From assembly GCF_042654985.1 (NCBI RefSeq), contig NZ_JBHSMT010000029.1:1-64000 (forward strand): a DNA stretch of 64,000 nt. The letters run 5' to 3'. A program made the position numbers and the translations under genes. The notes under the pieces are model-generated. The model ran no database searches and was not told where the DNA came from. It saw nothing but the letters and a program-made list of their open reading frames with translations. The stretch comes from Paraherbaspirillum soli. Lineage in GTDB: Bacteria; Pseudomonadota; Gammaproteobacteria; Burkholderiales; Burkholderiaceae_D. Shown piece after piece: positions 49,985 through 58,732 of this stretch (position 1 is the first letter of the stretch; each line of letters begins with the position of its first letter).

Positions 49985-50731
49985 ATGCGGACGTTCTCCA
50001 ACGTTACGGCGACTGCGGCCTTGCTGGCCGCAGTCGCTCTCGCCCCGACGGCACACGCGGGCTTGTTTGACGACGACGAAGCGCGCCGCGCGATACTCGA
50101 TATTCGCAGCAAGATCGAGGCAGTCAATGCACGCGTCGACACCAAGGCAGACAAAGCCAGCACACTCAATCTGGCCGATCAAAACGATCGCCTGAACCAG
50201 GAAATCGCCAAGCTGCGCGGGCAGATTGAAGTGCTGACCAATGAATTGGCGAATACGCAGCAGCGCCAGAAAGATTTCTACGTCGATCTGGACACCCGTC
50301 TGCGCAAGCTTGAGCCGCAAAAAGTGACCGTAGACGGCAAGGAGCTCAGCGTTGGCGCGAACGAGCAAAAAGCCTATGACGCGGCGCTGGCGACATTCAA
50401 GGCCGGAGATTATAAAGGTGCGGGTGCGGCGTTTTCCGACTTTGTACGTGCTCACCCGACGTCGGACCTGGTCCCGTTGGCGCAGTACTGGCTAGGGAAT
50501 ACGTATTACGCGCTGCGCGATTACAAGAACGCGATTGCGGCCCAACAGGTCGTCGTCAGCAAGTATCCCGACAGTCCCAAGGCCGCCGATGCGCTGCTGA
50601 ATATCGCCAGCTGCTATATCGAGCTGAAGAATAAGGCATCGTCCAAAAAAACCTTGGAACAAGTGATCGCGCAATACCCGAATACCCCGGCGGCACAAAC
50701 TGCGAAAGAACGTTTAACCACGATCAAATAG
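49985..50731 (+). CDS. cpoB: Cell division coordinator CpoB (YbgF)
   Basis: 248 residues. Signal peptide (LLAAVALAPTAHAGLFDDDE), coiled-coil trimerisation helix (AILDIRSKIEAVNARVDTKA to LRGQIEVLTNELANTQQRQK), and C-terminal TPR repeats (AYDAALATFKAGDYKGAGAA, QYWLGNTYYALRDYKNAIAA). Coordinates Tol-Pal with PBP1B at the septum. Only two bases after pal. Confidence 0.95.
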   Translation: MRTFSNVTATAALLAAVALAPTAHAGLFDDDEARRAILDIRSKIEAVNARVDTKADKASTLNLADQNDRLNQEIAKLRGQIEVLTNELANTQQRQKDFYVDLDTRLRKLEPQKVTVDGKELSVGANEQKAYDAALATFKAGDYKGAGAAFSDFVRAHPTSDLVPLAQYWLGNTYYALRDYKNAIAAQQVVVSKYPDSPKAADALLNIASCYIELKNKASSKKTLEQVIAQYPNTPAAQTAKERLTTIK

Positions 50732-50820
50732 CGGCCGAATAAAAATTTGGCGAATTTAAGAAATAAAATCGCATATAGGTTTGACACCCACAAACACCTT
50801 CCCTATAATAGCGGTCTTTC

Positions 50821-50896
50821 GGGTCGTTAGCTCAGCTGGTAGAGCAGCGGACTTTTAATCCGTTGGTCGCAGGTTCGAATCCCGCACGGCCTACCA
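50821..50896 (+). tRNA. tRNA-Lys (TTT)
   Basis: 76 nt with encoded CCA. Acceptor GGGTCGT/ACGGCCT (terminal G-U pair), anticodon TTT in GGACTTTTAATCC, T-loop GGTTCGAATCC. Confidence 0.96.
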
Positions 50897-50912
50897 CGAA
50901 TAAGCAGTATCG

Positions 50913-50944
50913 AAGCCACTTACAGAAATGTAAGTGGCTTTTCT
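50913..50944 (+). terminator. Intrinsic terminator after tRNA-Lys
   Basis: AAGCCACTTAC pairs perfectly with GTAAGTGGCTT around a six-base loop and is followed by TTTTCT. Confidence 0.88.
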
Positions 50945-50998
50945 GCTTTCAGGGGTGCGCATTTATCTGCAATCGCAAAGCAAAATCCAAGTCCTGAT

Positions 50999-51229
50999 TT
51001 AGCCCCCGGCTGAATGCTCCGAATGTTCTATCTCCCGCCGCACTTCCGCCTCTGCAGCAGCGTGCGCTGCATCTTTGGTGGGAAACAGATGGGGTAATTT
51101 CTTAGGTCCGGACCGCGATGTTTTGTGATCGGCCTCATATATCTCGTACCACCCTTCCCAGGGCTCGGTGCCGGACGCGGATACCGTCCAGACGTGATAT
51201 GGATAGGGATCGAAATTAGTCAGCTTCAT
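50999..51229 (-). CDS. Small hypothetical protein (76 aa)
   Basis: MKLTNFDPYPYHVWTVSASG, then TEPWEGWYEIYEADHKTSRS and a helical C-terminus (DAAHAAAEAEVRREIEHSEH). GAGGAG six bases before the ATG supports it. Family unknown; small, acidic, soluble. Confidence 0.6.
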   Translation of the reverse strand: MKLTNFDPYPYHVWTVSASGTEPWEGWYEIYEADHKTSRSGPKKLPHLFPTKDAAHAAAEAEVRREIEHSEHSAGG

Positions 51230-51289
51230 CGCAGCTCCTCAGAATCGGGTATTCATTTTATCTGGCGGCGGTAGACGATAAGCGCATTG

Positions 51290-52744
51290 TCAAAATAAGG
51301 CAGCTTCGTCGAAAGAAGGATGGTCATACACTGCGAAACGACTCTTGCCATGCCTCTTCGCCCGATACATTGCCTCATCGGCCTGACGCAGCGCTGAATC
51401 CCACTCCAGGCTATCCGCATCGCACAAGGTGACGCCGACACTGCAACCGATGCCATCGCCAATCGCCGCCACCCGGTTGACAATACGCCCTGCTACCGCG
51501 GTCGCAGTCGCCTTGATTACCGCAGCAGGGGCCACCAGACAGACGACAAACTCATCGCCGCCGACACGTCCGGCGACGTCGATATCCCTCAGTACGGTAC
51601 GCAGCGCCTCCGCCACCTCCACCAGCACCACGTCGCCCCGCTCGTGCCCCATATTATCGTTGACCCATTTGAAGCCATCCAGGTCGATGAACAGCACCGC
51701 CACCGCCTGTCCATTGAGCATACTACGAGCGCGCAGCGTCTCGGCCAACTCCAGGAACAAGGCGCGGCCAGGCAGGCCGGTCAAGTCATCGAGGCGCGCC
51801 TGATCGACCTTGACTTCAAGCAGCGCGTTGGATGCGGCCAGCAAGCGTGCATCTTCCACCGTCTTCAGATAGACATGATTGATCTCTCGCAGATAAATCA
51901 GCAGCAACACAGTGGCCGCCACCAAAGCGTTGAAGCGGCCAGCGTACCAGCCGACCGAGAAGCGGCTGCCGCCAGCCATGGTAATCACGTTGTCGAATAA
52001 CAAGGCAATCAAGGCCACGCCGAGCCACACTTGCAAAACGGTACGGAAACGCGTGACACGCCACAGCAAAACCAGTGTCGCCGCGGTCATCAACTGCAGC
52101 GCGGGAGCGACCTCGGTAGTGGTGGTATGACTAAAATCGCCATTCATCTCAAGCACCGGCAGCAGATGATGAAATACCGTTACCGCTGCAATGCTTGCCG
52201 CAAGGGCAAGCACCAGAACTACTCCGAAGCGCCGGGCCATCCGCTCGGAATCCGTGACCACCAGACCTGGACGGCGCCACTCGCCGACCGCATAAAACAG
52301 CATGCCCATGGTCGGGCCGGCATGCCAGAAGACCCACAGCCAGATGGCGGTCTGGTCTCCCCCAATCAGTCTCCCTTGCGGCAGGAACATGCCGGGCATG
52401 GCCAGGAACTGCGCGACCAGAATGCCGCCGGTATAGAGGCAGCCGCTGCTCAGGTACAACAGGTCAACCGACCCGGTCGCCCGATAGTGTCCAAAGATGA
52501 GATAAGCGGTAATGAAATAGGCCACCATGGCAGCCGTCTGAAAGGCAGGAAGAAAGGCGGGAAAACGCGGCCACGGGATTCCGGCGACGGGTATCAACAG
52601 CATCGTGCCCAAGGCGATCGCAACACAGATCCACATCGCGCGTCGGCGCTGGTAGGCCGTGGCTAGCTGCGTCGCCGGCGATAAACCCTTATCAAACAAT
52701 AACGGCCGGGGAACGGCCCTGCCATGGGAAATTGGCGTGCTCAT
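51290..52744 (-). CDS. Diguanylate cyclase with MASE4-type membrane sensor
   Basis: 484 residues. The N-terminal half holds about eight transmembrane helices of the MASE4 layout (AMWICVAIALGTMLLIPVAG, AMVAYFITAYLIFGHYRATG, GMLFYAVGEWRRPGLVV). The C-terminal GGDEF domain has the intact active site RVGGDEFVVCL near residue 395 and the product-inhibition site RDID five residues upstream. It should make cyclic di-GMP and be feedback inhibited. Isolated gene; the stimulus is unknown. Its signal could feed into TPS adhesin expression, but no link is visible. Confidence 0.9.
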   Translation of the reverse strand: MSTPISHGRAVPRPLLFDKGLSPATQLATAYQRRRAMWICVAIALGTMLLIPVAGIPWPRFPAFLPAFQTAAMVAYFITAYLIFGHYRATGSVDLLYLSSGCLYTGGILVAQFLAMPGMFLPQGRLIGGDQTAIWLWVFWHAGPTMGMLFYAVGEWRRPGLVVTDSERMARRFGVVLVLALAASIAAVTVFHHLLPVLEMNGDFSHTTTTEVAPALQLMTAATLVLLWRVTRFRTVLQVWLGVALIALLFDNVITMAGGSRFSVGWYAGRFNALVAATVLLLIYLREINHVYLKTVEDARLLAASNALLEVKVDQARLDDLTGLPGRALFLELAETLRARSMLNGQAVAVLFIDLDGFKWVNDNMGHERGDVVLVEVAEALRTVLRDIDVAGRVGGDEFVVCLVAPAAVIKATATAVAGRIVNRVAAIGDGIGCSVGVTLCDADSLEWDSALRQADEAMYRAKRHGKSRFAVYDHPSFDEAALF

Positions 52745-53056
52745 CGGCTGTGCGATATAAAGTCCATCAAGGTTCTGGTTCTAACATCCGTTGCCATGGC
52801 ATGCACATGAGCCACTGCAAGAATATTGCCTTAAAGCACCAAAATAGTAACTTGAATACTTGTTTTGAGCCAATACAGAAAAGCTATCGCCATCCAAACC
52901 CAGTCTTTGCGGCACGGCATCCAACCCTTTTGCCCATTCCATTAGGACGGCTCATGGCGTACCGGCAGCACCATCTCCGCTCCAAGACCCCAAGCAATTT
53001 TACGACACCATCATTCCGGGATGATTGAGGCCATCAATTTAACTTACCCGTTGAAA
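52745..53056. other. Intergenic stretch without a gene
   Basis: Holds the promoter side of the diguanylate cyclase gene and the downstream side of paaF. I see no convincing gene, and no clear T-tailed hairpin for paaF. Confidence 0.5.
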
Positions 53057-53836
53057 TTAATTTCCTGCAAACACCGGCTGCCGCTTGTCCAGAAAAGCGG
53101 CTATCCCTTCCTGTCGGTCAGCGCTGGCGGCCAGCAATGAAAACGACTTCCGCTCCAGATTCAGTCCCGCATCCAATCCCATTTCAAACGATTTCAGCAA
53201 CGCCTCCTTGGCCATCCTGACGGCCAGCGGCGATTTGGCGGCGATGGTTGTTGCCAGCGCCAATGCGCGCTCGATGGTCTGTTCGTCTGCCGTGACTTCG
53301 GCAATCAAGCCGGCCGCCAATGCCCCGGCGGCATCCAGCATCTCGCCGCTGAGCACCATTTTCATCGCCAGCGGTTTGCCTACGGTACGAATCAGGCGTT
53401 GCGTGCCGCCCGCGCCTGGCATGGTGCCGAGATTGATTTCCGGCTGGCCGAATCTGGCCCCGGCACCGGCAATCGCGATATCGGCGTGCATCATCAACTC
53501 GCAGCCGCCGCCCAGCGCGTAGCCGTTAACCGCAGCGATCAATGGTTTGGAAAATGACGCGATGGCTTTCCAGTACTGCGGCCGGGGATCGGTCAATGCG
53601 CCGATCGCATCCAGCTGCGCCATTTCCTTGATATCGGCCCCGGCCGCAAATACTTTGGGACCGCCTGTGATGACGACAACCCGGACCGCACTATCCTGTT
53701 CCGCCTGCGCCAGCGCTGCAGCAAGTTCGCGCAAGGTGTTGTTGCGCAAGGCATTGCGCGCATCGGACCGGTTCAGCGTAAGCAGCAAAACGCTGCCTCC
53801 CACCGTGTCCGTCAATAGGTCTTGATAGGGATTCAT
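53057..53836 (-). CDS. paaF: 2,3-dehydroadipyl-CoA hydratase (enoyl-CoA hydratase)
   Basis: 259 residues of the crotonase fold: VLLLTLNRSDARNALRNNTL, KVFAAGADIKEMAQLD (oxyanion and CoA loop), AAVNGYALGGGCELMMHADI and GQPEINLGTMPGAGGTQRLI with the two catalytic Glu. It hydrates 2,3-dehydroadipyl-CoA in the lower phenylacetate pathway. Last gene of the minus-strand cluster, 66 bases after the LivF-like ATPase. Confidence 0.88.
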   Translation of the reverse strand: MNPYQDLLTDTVGGSVLLLTLNRSDARNALRNNTLRELAAALAQAEQDSAVRVVVITGGPKVFAAGADIKEMAQLDAIGALTDPRPQYWKAIASFSKPLIAAVNGYALGGGCELMMHADIAIAGAGARFGQPEINLGTMPGAGGTQRLIRTVGKPLAMKMVLSGEMLDAAGALAAGLIAEVTADEQTIERALALATTIAAKSPLAVRMAKEALLKSFEMGLDAGLNLERKSFSLLAASADRQEGIAAFLDKRQPVFAGN

Positions 53837-53902
53837 ATTGCTTAAATACCGCTCGAGAAGTTATAAAAGCCAGCCTGTTTCAGATGCATTGAAGGGCACC
53901 CT

Positions 53903-54697
53903 CTACATGCCGAGATAAGCGTTCTGCACCTGTTCGTTATCGAGCAAATCCCGGCCCGGCCCCGAAAACAATATTTTCCCGGTTTCGATCACGTAGCCGG
54001 TGTCGGCAATCGACAGCGCCGCATTGGCATTTTGCTCAACCAGAAAAATCGTGATGCCCTGCGCCTTCAAATTCTTGACGATGCTGAAAATCTCCGCCAC
54101 CAGCAACGGCGCCAGTCCCATGCTCGGTTCATCCAGCAACAGCAGTTTGGGCCGCCCCATCAAGGCCCGCGCCATTGCCAGCATCTGCTGCTGGCCGCCG
54201 GACAAGATCCCGGCAGCCAGTCGCCGCTTCTCTTTCAGAATCGGGAACAGCGCATACATCCTGTCGATATCCTCGGCCAGCCTGGCTTTGGGCTGGCTGA
54301 ACGCACCCAGACGCAAGTTGTCTTCAATCGACATCGGACCGAACACTTGCCGTCCTTCCGGCACCTGGCAAATGCCGGCCCGCACCCTTCGCTCCGGACG
54401 CATGCGTGTAATGTCCGCATCGCCAAAGCGGATCGTCCCGCCGCTCACCGGCAACACACCGGAAATCGCCCTCAGCAGCGTCGTCTTGCCCGCGCCATTG
54501 GCGCCGACCAGCGCCACCAGCTGCCCTTCCCCGATCTGGATGTCCAGACCATGCAAGGCTTGAATCCGGCCGTAATGGCTGGTCAAGCCCTTGATTTCCA
54601 GTGCCATCGGAGCGCGCTGCCGGTCTGCCGTATCGACATGCTCAGGCGCTGCTCGCATCACGTCCGCTTTACCGCCTGATTTTTCAATAACTTCCAT
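53903..54697 (-). CDS. ABC transporter ATP-binding protein (LivF type)
   Basis: 264 residues. Walker A VGANGAGKTTLLRAIS, signature LSGGQQQMLAMARALMGR, Walker B KLLLLDEPSMGLAPLLVAEI. Start at 54697 is supported by AGGGGGAG; it adds an unusual 30-residue N-terminal leader before the core MALEIKGLTSHYG, so the internal ATG at 54607 is an alternative. One of two ATPases of a HAAT-family importer embedded in the paa cluster. Confidence 0.9.
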   Translation of the reverse strand: MEVIEKSGGKADVMRAAPEHVDTADRQRAPMALEIKGLTSHYGRIQALHGLDIQIGEGQLVALVGANGAGKTTLLRAISGVLPVSGGTIRFGDADITRMRPERRVRAGICQVPEGRQVFGPMSIEDNLRLGAFSQPKARLAEDIDRMYALFPILKEKRRLAAGILSGGQQQMLAMARALMGRPKLLLLDEPSMGLAPLLVAEIFSIVKNLKAQGITIFLVEQNANAALSIADTGYVIETGKILFSGPGRDLLDNEQVQNAYLGM

Positions 54698-54709
54698 CGC
54701 CGCTCCCCC

Positions 54710-55465
54710 TTAAGTTGTTGCGCCAAGATAGGCCGCAATCACGTCAGGATTGGCGCGCACTTCCGCAGCACTTCCCTCCGCCAGCTTTTTCCCATAATTC
54801 AATACCGAAATGTGATCGGACAAATTCATCACCAGCTTCATGTCATGCTCGACCAGCACCACGGTCACGCCCGAGGCGGCAATCTTTTCAATCAGTGTTT
54901 CGATTTCACCGGTTTCGGTATGATTCAAGCCGGCCGCCGGCTCATCCAGCAGCAGCATTTTGGGTTTGGCCATCAGGGCCCGGGCGATTTCCAGGCGCTT
55001 CAGCGCGCCGTAGGGCATCTGGCTGGCATCCACATCCAGATAGCGGCCGACACCGACAAACTGCATCACGTGCGCCGCTTCATCGCGACACAGGCGATCG
55101 GCGCGCCGCATGCCCGAGGTGCGGAAAATGGCTGGCAGCAAACCTTGATCCAGGCGCAAATGCGCACCCACCATCACATTGTCGATGGCGCGCATATTCA
55201 TGCATACCTGCAGGTTCTGGAAAGTGCGGCTCATGCCGCGCCGGGCCAGCTGCTCGGGCGCTTTGCCGGCCACATTCTCATCGCAAAACAGGATCTCGCC
55301 GCTGCTCGGCGCATAGACGCCGGTGATCAGATTGAACAGCGTCGTTTTACCTGCGCCGTTGGGCCCGATGACGGAATGAATGGCGCCGGCCTTGATCGAA
55401 AAACTAATGTCCTGGATTGCCTTGATGCCGCCAAAGGTTTTATTGAGAGCGCGGATGGCGAGCAT
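54710..55465 (-). CDS. ABC transporter ATP-binding protein (LivG type)
   Basis: 251 residues from MLAIRALNKTFGGIKAIQDI. Walker A GPNGAGKTTLFNLITG, Walker B KMLLLDEPAAGLNHTETGEI. The signature is MPYGALKRLEIARALMAK in place of LSGGQ, as in many LivG proteins. Starts two bases after livM ends. The longer frame to 55573 is an out-of-family leader overlapping livM. Confidence 0.9.
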   Translation of the reverse strand: MLAIRALNKTFGGIKAIQDISFSIKAGAIHSVIGPNGAGKTTLFNLITGVYAPSSGEILFCDENVAGKAPEQLARRGMSRTFQNLQVCMNMRAIDNVMVGAHLRLDQGLLPAIFRTSGMRRADRLCRDEAAHVMQFVGVGRYLDVDASQMPYGALKRLEIARALMAKPKMLLLDEPAAGLNHTETGEIETLIEKIAASGVTVVLVEHDMKLVMNLSDHISVLNYGKKLAEGSAAEVRANPDVIAAYLGATT

Positions 55466-55467
55466 GG

Positions 55468-56409
55468 TCACCCCCTTCCCTTGGCAAAACCGTGCCGTAA
55501 GCTCGGGACCAGGCCGCGCGGCAGGAAGATCATCACCGCCATCAGGATCACGCCCAGCACCACCGTCTCCCATCCCTCGAAGGCCGACAGGAATTGCGGC
55601 AGGACAGTCAACAATGCCGCCCCCGCCAGCGAACCGAATATCGACGCCATGCCGCCCACCACTACCATCGTCACCAGTTCGATGGAATGAAAAAACCCCG
55701 CAATGCCCGGCGTGACAAAACCGACATAGTGGGCGCTGAGGCTGCCCGCAATACTGGCGATGACGGCCGACAGCACGAAGATCCTTACCTTGACGCGACG
55801 GGCATCGATGCCCGCCACTCGAGCCGCAATCTCCGAACCGTGGATCGCTTGCAAGGCACGGCCGCTAGGAGAATCGATCAGGTTGACGGCACCCCATACC
55901 GTCAGGAACAACAACACCGCAATCGCCGCATACCAGCGCCTCTCGCCGACCAGCTCCCAGCCGAATACGGCAAGCGGCGATACCGCCAAGCCGTCCGGCC
56001 CGCCGGTGTATTGCGCCTCATTGGTAATCACGATCGAGATGATGATGCCCAGCCCAAGCGTCGCCATCGCCAGCGTGTGCCCTTTCAAGCGGAGAATTGG
56101 ACGCGCCACGACAAAAGCCAGAACCCCGGTCGCCGCCGCGCCTGCAGCCAGCGCCAATGGCGACGGCCAGTTGAAATGACTGGTCAGGATGGCAGAGGCA
56201 TAAGCGCCGATCCCGAAAAAACCGGCATGACCGAGACTGATCTGCCCGGTGTAGCCCATTAGTAAATTCAGGCCGATCACGACGATCGCATTGATGCCGA
56301 TGCGGATCGCGACGTCGACATAAAAACTATTCGGCAAGACCAGCGGCAACAGCGCCAGCAGCACGGCCAGCACCATCAAGCCGGCATGACGGGAGATAAA
56401 GTGTGTCAT
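55468..56409 (-). CDS. ABC transporter permease (LivM type)
   Basis: 313 residues, eight to ten transmembrane helices. Typical LivM sequence NLLMGYTGQISLGHAGFFGI near residue 45 and the EAA-like loop GIDARRVKVRIFVLSAVIAS. ATGA overlap with livH. Confidence 0.93.
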   Translation of the reverse strand: MTHFISRHAGLMVLAVLLALLPLVLPNSFYVDVAIRIGINAIVVIGLNLLMGYTGQISLGHAGFFGIGAYASAILTSHFNWPSPLALAAGAAATGVLAFVVARPILRLKGHTLAMATLGLGIIISIVITNEAQYTGGPDGLAVSPLAVFGWELVGERRWYAAIAVLLFLTVWGAVNLIDSPSGRALQAIHGSEIAARVAGIDARRVKVRIFVLSAVIASIAGSLSAHYVGFVTPGIAGFFHSIELVTMVVVGGMASIFGSLAGAALLTVLPQFLSAFEGWETVVLGVILMAVMIFLPRGLVPSLRHGFAKGRG

Positions 56410-57281
56410 ACGCGCTCCGCCACCTTGGCGCCAAACAAGCCGCGCGGCATAAAGAAAAGAATCAGCAGGATCAATACAAACGCCACCGCATCCTTATATG
56501 CGGAAGAGATATAACCGGCGGTCATCGCCTCGGCCACGCCCAGGATCAAGCCGCCGGCAATCGCACCGGCACCGCCTCCCAAGCCGCCCAGCACCGCCGC
56601 CACAAATCCTTTCAAGCCCAGCATGATGCCGATCTCATACGAGGTATAGGTAATCGGTGCAATCAGGATGCCGCCGATGGCGCCGAGCACCGCCGACACC
56701 CCGAACGAACACAACAGGATCCAGCGGGTATTGATGCCCGCCAGTTGCGCCGCCAGCCGGTTATACGAGGTTGCCAGCATGGCTTTGCCCAGCAAGGAGC
56801 GGCCGAAGAACCAGCCCAGCAGCATCACAATCAACAGCGTCACGCCGAGCACCCACAAGCTTTGCGGCAGCAAGGTCGCCCCCAGCAGACTGATCGCCGT
56901 GTCGCCCGAGAAAGCAGGCAGGCTATGCGTGCCTTTACCGAGCCAGATTTCAACCAGGCCACGTATCGTCAGCGAAGCGCCGATGGTGATGATGATCAGC
57001 GTCACCACCTCGGCATCCCCGGCCGGCTCAATCGCCACCTTTTCGATCAACAGGCCGACCAATCCGGTAGCGGCTACCGCCAGCACGATTGCCAACGGTA
57101 GCGGCACACCGGTCGCGACCAGCGCAACGCTCAACATGCCGCCCAGCATGATGAATTCGCCTTGCGCGAAATTGATGACGCCGCTGGTGTTGTAAATAAT
57201 CGTAAAGCCCAGCGCTGCCAGCGCATACGCCGCTCCGACCGTGATGCCTGAATATAGAAACTGCAGGAATTGGGAAAGCAC
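56406..57281 (-). CDS. ABC transporter permease (LivH type)
   Basis: About 291 residues. I choose the GTG at 57281 because AAAGGAGG stands five bases before it; the ATG at 57299 lacks a site. LivH motifs: YSGITVGAAYALAALGFTII, NTSGVINFAQGEFIMLGGML and NTRWILLCSFGVSAVLGAIG. Inner-membrane permease partner of the LivM-type gene. Confidence 0.93.
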   Translation of the reverse strand: MLSQFLQFLYSGITVGAAYALAALGFTIIYNTSGVINFAQGEFIMLGGMLSVALVATGVPLPLAIVLAVAATGLVGLLIEKVAIEPAGDAEVVTLIIITIGASLTIRGLVEIWLGKGTHSLPAFSGDTAISLLGATLLPQSLWVLGVTLLIVMLLGWFFGRSLLGKAMLATSYNRLAAQLAGINTRWILLCSFGVSAVLGAIGGILIAPITYTSYEIGIMLGLKGFVAAVLGGLGGGAGAIAGGLILGVAEAMTAGYISSAYKDAVAFVLILLILFFMPRGLFGAKVAERV

Positions 57282-57394
57282 GCAACCTCCTTTGATCATG
57301 CTGAAACGATGACGCTTGGTACCAGGTTACTGATACGGGGATGCGGCGAAAAACTACGCGAGTCGCCGCTCGCAGCCGCGCATCACGAGCACCA

Positions 57395-58534
57395 TCAATT
57401 GACCGGCTGCCACTTGCCGCCTTTTGCTTCGACCATGCGGAACGCACTCAGATCGAGCCCCATATGATCTTTGGCCGACATATTGATGACGCCTGCCGTA
57501 CCCGCCACCCCGCGTGCTGTCTCCAGCGCGTCGCGCACCTTTTCCTTGTCGGTCGAGCCGGCACGTTTGATCGCATCGACCGCCAGCGTCAATGCATCCA
57601 GCGCGTAACCGCCAAAACTCGATGGCTCCACCTTGTAACGGTCGCGATAGGTTTTCCGGTACGAGGTCACGATCGCCTTTTGCGCATCGGCGGCCGGCAA
57701 AGCATCGGCAATCAGCAGCGCCGGCGCCGGCAGGCGCACTCCTTCAGCGGCGACGCCGGCAAGCCTGATGTATTCCTCGGAGGCCACGCCATGCGACTGG
57801 TACAGCGGTAGTGCATGCATGCCAAGCTGGCCGTAGTTCTTGGTCGCCACGGCCGGCCCCTGCCCCAGGCCGAACACCAGAATCGCCTGCACCCCGGGCT
57901 GCCCCTTGATCTTGGTCAGCTGCGCAGTCATGTCGGTATCCTTCTGACCATAGGTCTCGTCGGACACCAGCGTGATGCCGTATTGCGCTGCCACGCTTTG
58001 CGTTTCCTTGCGCCCGGATTGGCCGAAGCCGCTGGTTTCGGACAGCAGGCCGACCTTGCTGAGGCCGCGCTTTTTCATATCCTCAAAAATCTTCTCGGCC
58101 GCCATCCGATCCGTATGCGAGGTTTTGAACACCCATTTCTTGACCGGTTCGACCACCACCACCGCCCCCGATAGCGAGATAAACGGGATTGTCGCTTTTT
58201 GCACCAGCGGCACCATCGCCATGGTGGCGCCGGTAGTCGTGCCGCCGATGATGAAATCAACCTTGTCAGCCTCGATCAGCCGCTTGGTGAAACCATTGGC
58301 CTTGCCGGCATCGCTGGCATCGTCATAGCTGATCAGTTGCAGCTTGCGTCCCAGCACGCCGCCGTCGGCATTGATTTTGTCGACATAGACTTGCAGGGTC
58401 TTCAGTTCCGGATCGCCCAGGAATGCTGCGGTGCCGGTCACGGACAGCACGGAGCCGATCTTGATCGGTTCCGCCGCATTGACGGCGGCGTTCAATGTCA
58501 GCGCCAGCGATGCCGCGATGACGGCATTTCTCAT
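57395..58534 (-). CDS. ABC transporter substrate-binding protein (LivK type)
   Basis: 379 residues from MRNAVIAASLALTLNAAVNA, with GGGGA five bases upstream (ATG 58549 and GTG 58561 are alternatives). Periplasmic type 1 binding protein: EPIKIGSVLSVTGTAAFLGD, VLGRKLQLISYDDASDAGKA, FIGGTTTGATMAMVPLVQ-like, SETSGFGQSGRKETQSVAA. Together with the four downstream genes it forms a HAAT-type importer. Its place between paaJ and paaF suggests phenylacetate or a related aromatic acid as ligand; this is inferred from neighbours only. Confidence 0.9.
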   Translation of the reverse strand: MRNAVIAASLALTLNAAVNAAEPIKIGSVLSVTGTAAFLGDPELKTLQVYVDKINADGGVLGRKLQLISYDDASDAGKANGFTKRLIEADKVDFIIGGTTTGATMAMVPLVQKATIPFISLSGAVVVVEPVKKWVFKTSHTDRMAAEKIFEDMKKRGLSKVGLLSETSGFGQSGRKETQSVAAQYGITLVSDETYGQKDTDMTAQLTKIKGQPGVQAILVFGLGQGPAVATKNYGQLGMHALPLYQSHGVASEEYIRLAGVAAEGVRLPAPALLIADALPAADAQKAIVTSYRKTYRDRYKVEPSSFGGYALDALTLAVDAIKRAGSTDKEKVRDALETARGVAGTAGVINMSAKDHMGLDLSAFRMVEAKGGKWQPVN

Positions 58535-58597
58535 GAAGTCCCCTGCCATATGTCTATCCACCTTTCGATTTAGTGTTAATTGGATCTTTTCTGCTAA

Positions 58598-58732
58598 AGG
58601 GCACCTCTAAAAACCGTAGCGAGCGGCCCAAGGTCGGGGCGAGAAGCGGAGTCATACGGAGGTACGGCGAGCATCACAGCCCCGAGATTGGCGGGCTTGC
58701 CAAACCCTGCAGTAGGTTTTTAGAGGTGCCCT
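58598..58732. repeat. 135-bp MITE-like element with 17-bp inverted ends
   Basis: Ends AGGGCACCTCTAAAAAC (58598-58614) and its perfect inverse (58716-58732). The interior is GC-rich, non-coding and contains CGAGCGGCCC and GGTCGGGGCGAG. The right end lies on the stop codon of paaJ (TAG 58733-58731), so insertion was at, or made, the end of that gene. No transposase. Confidence 0.85.
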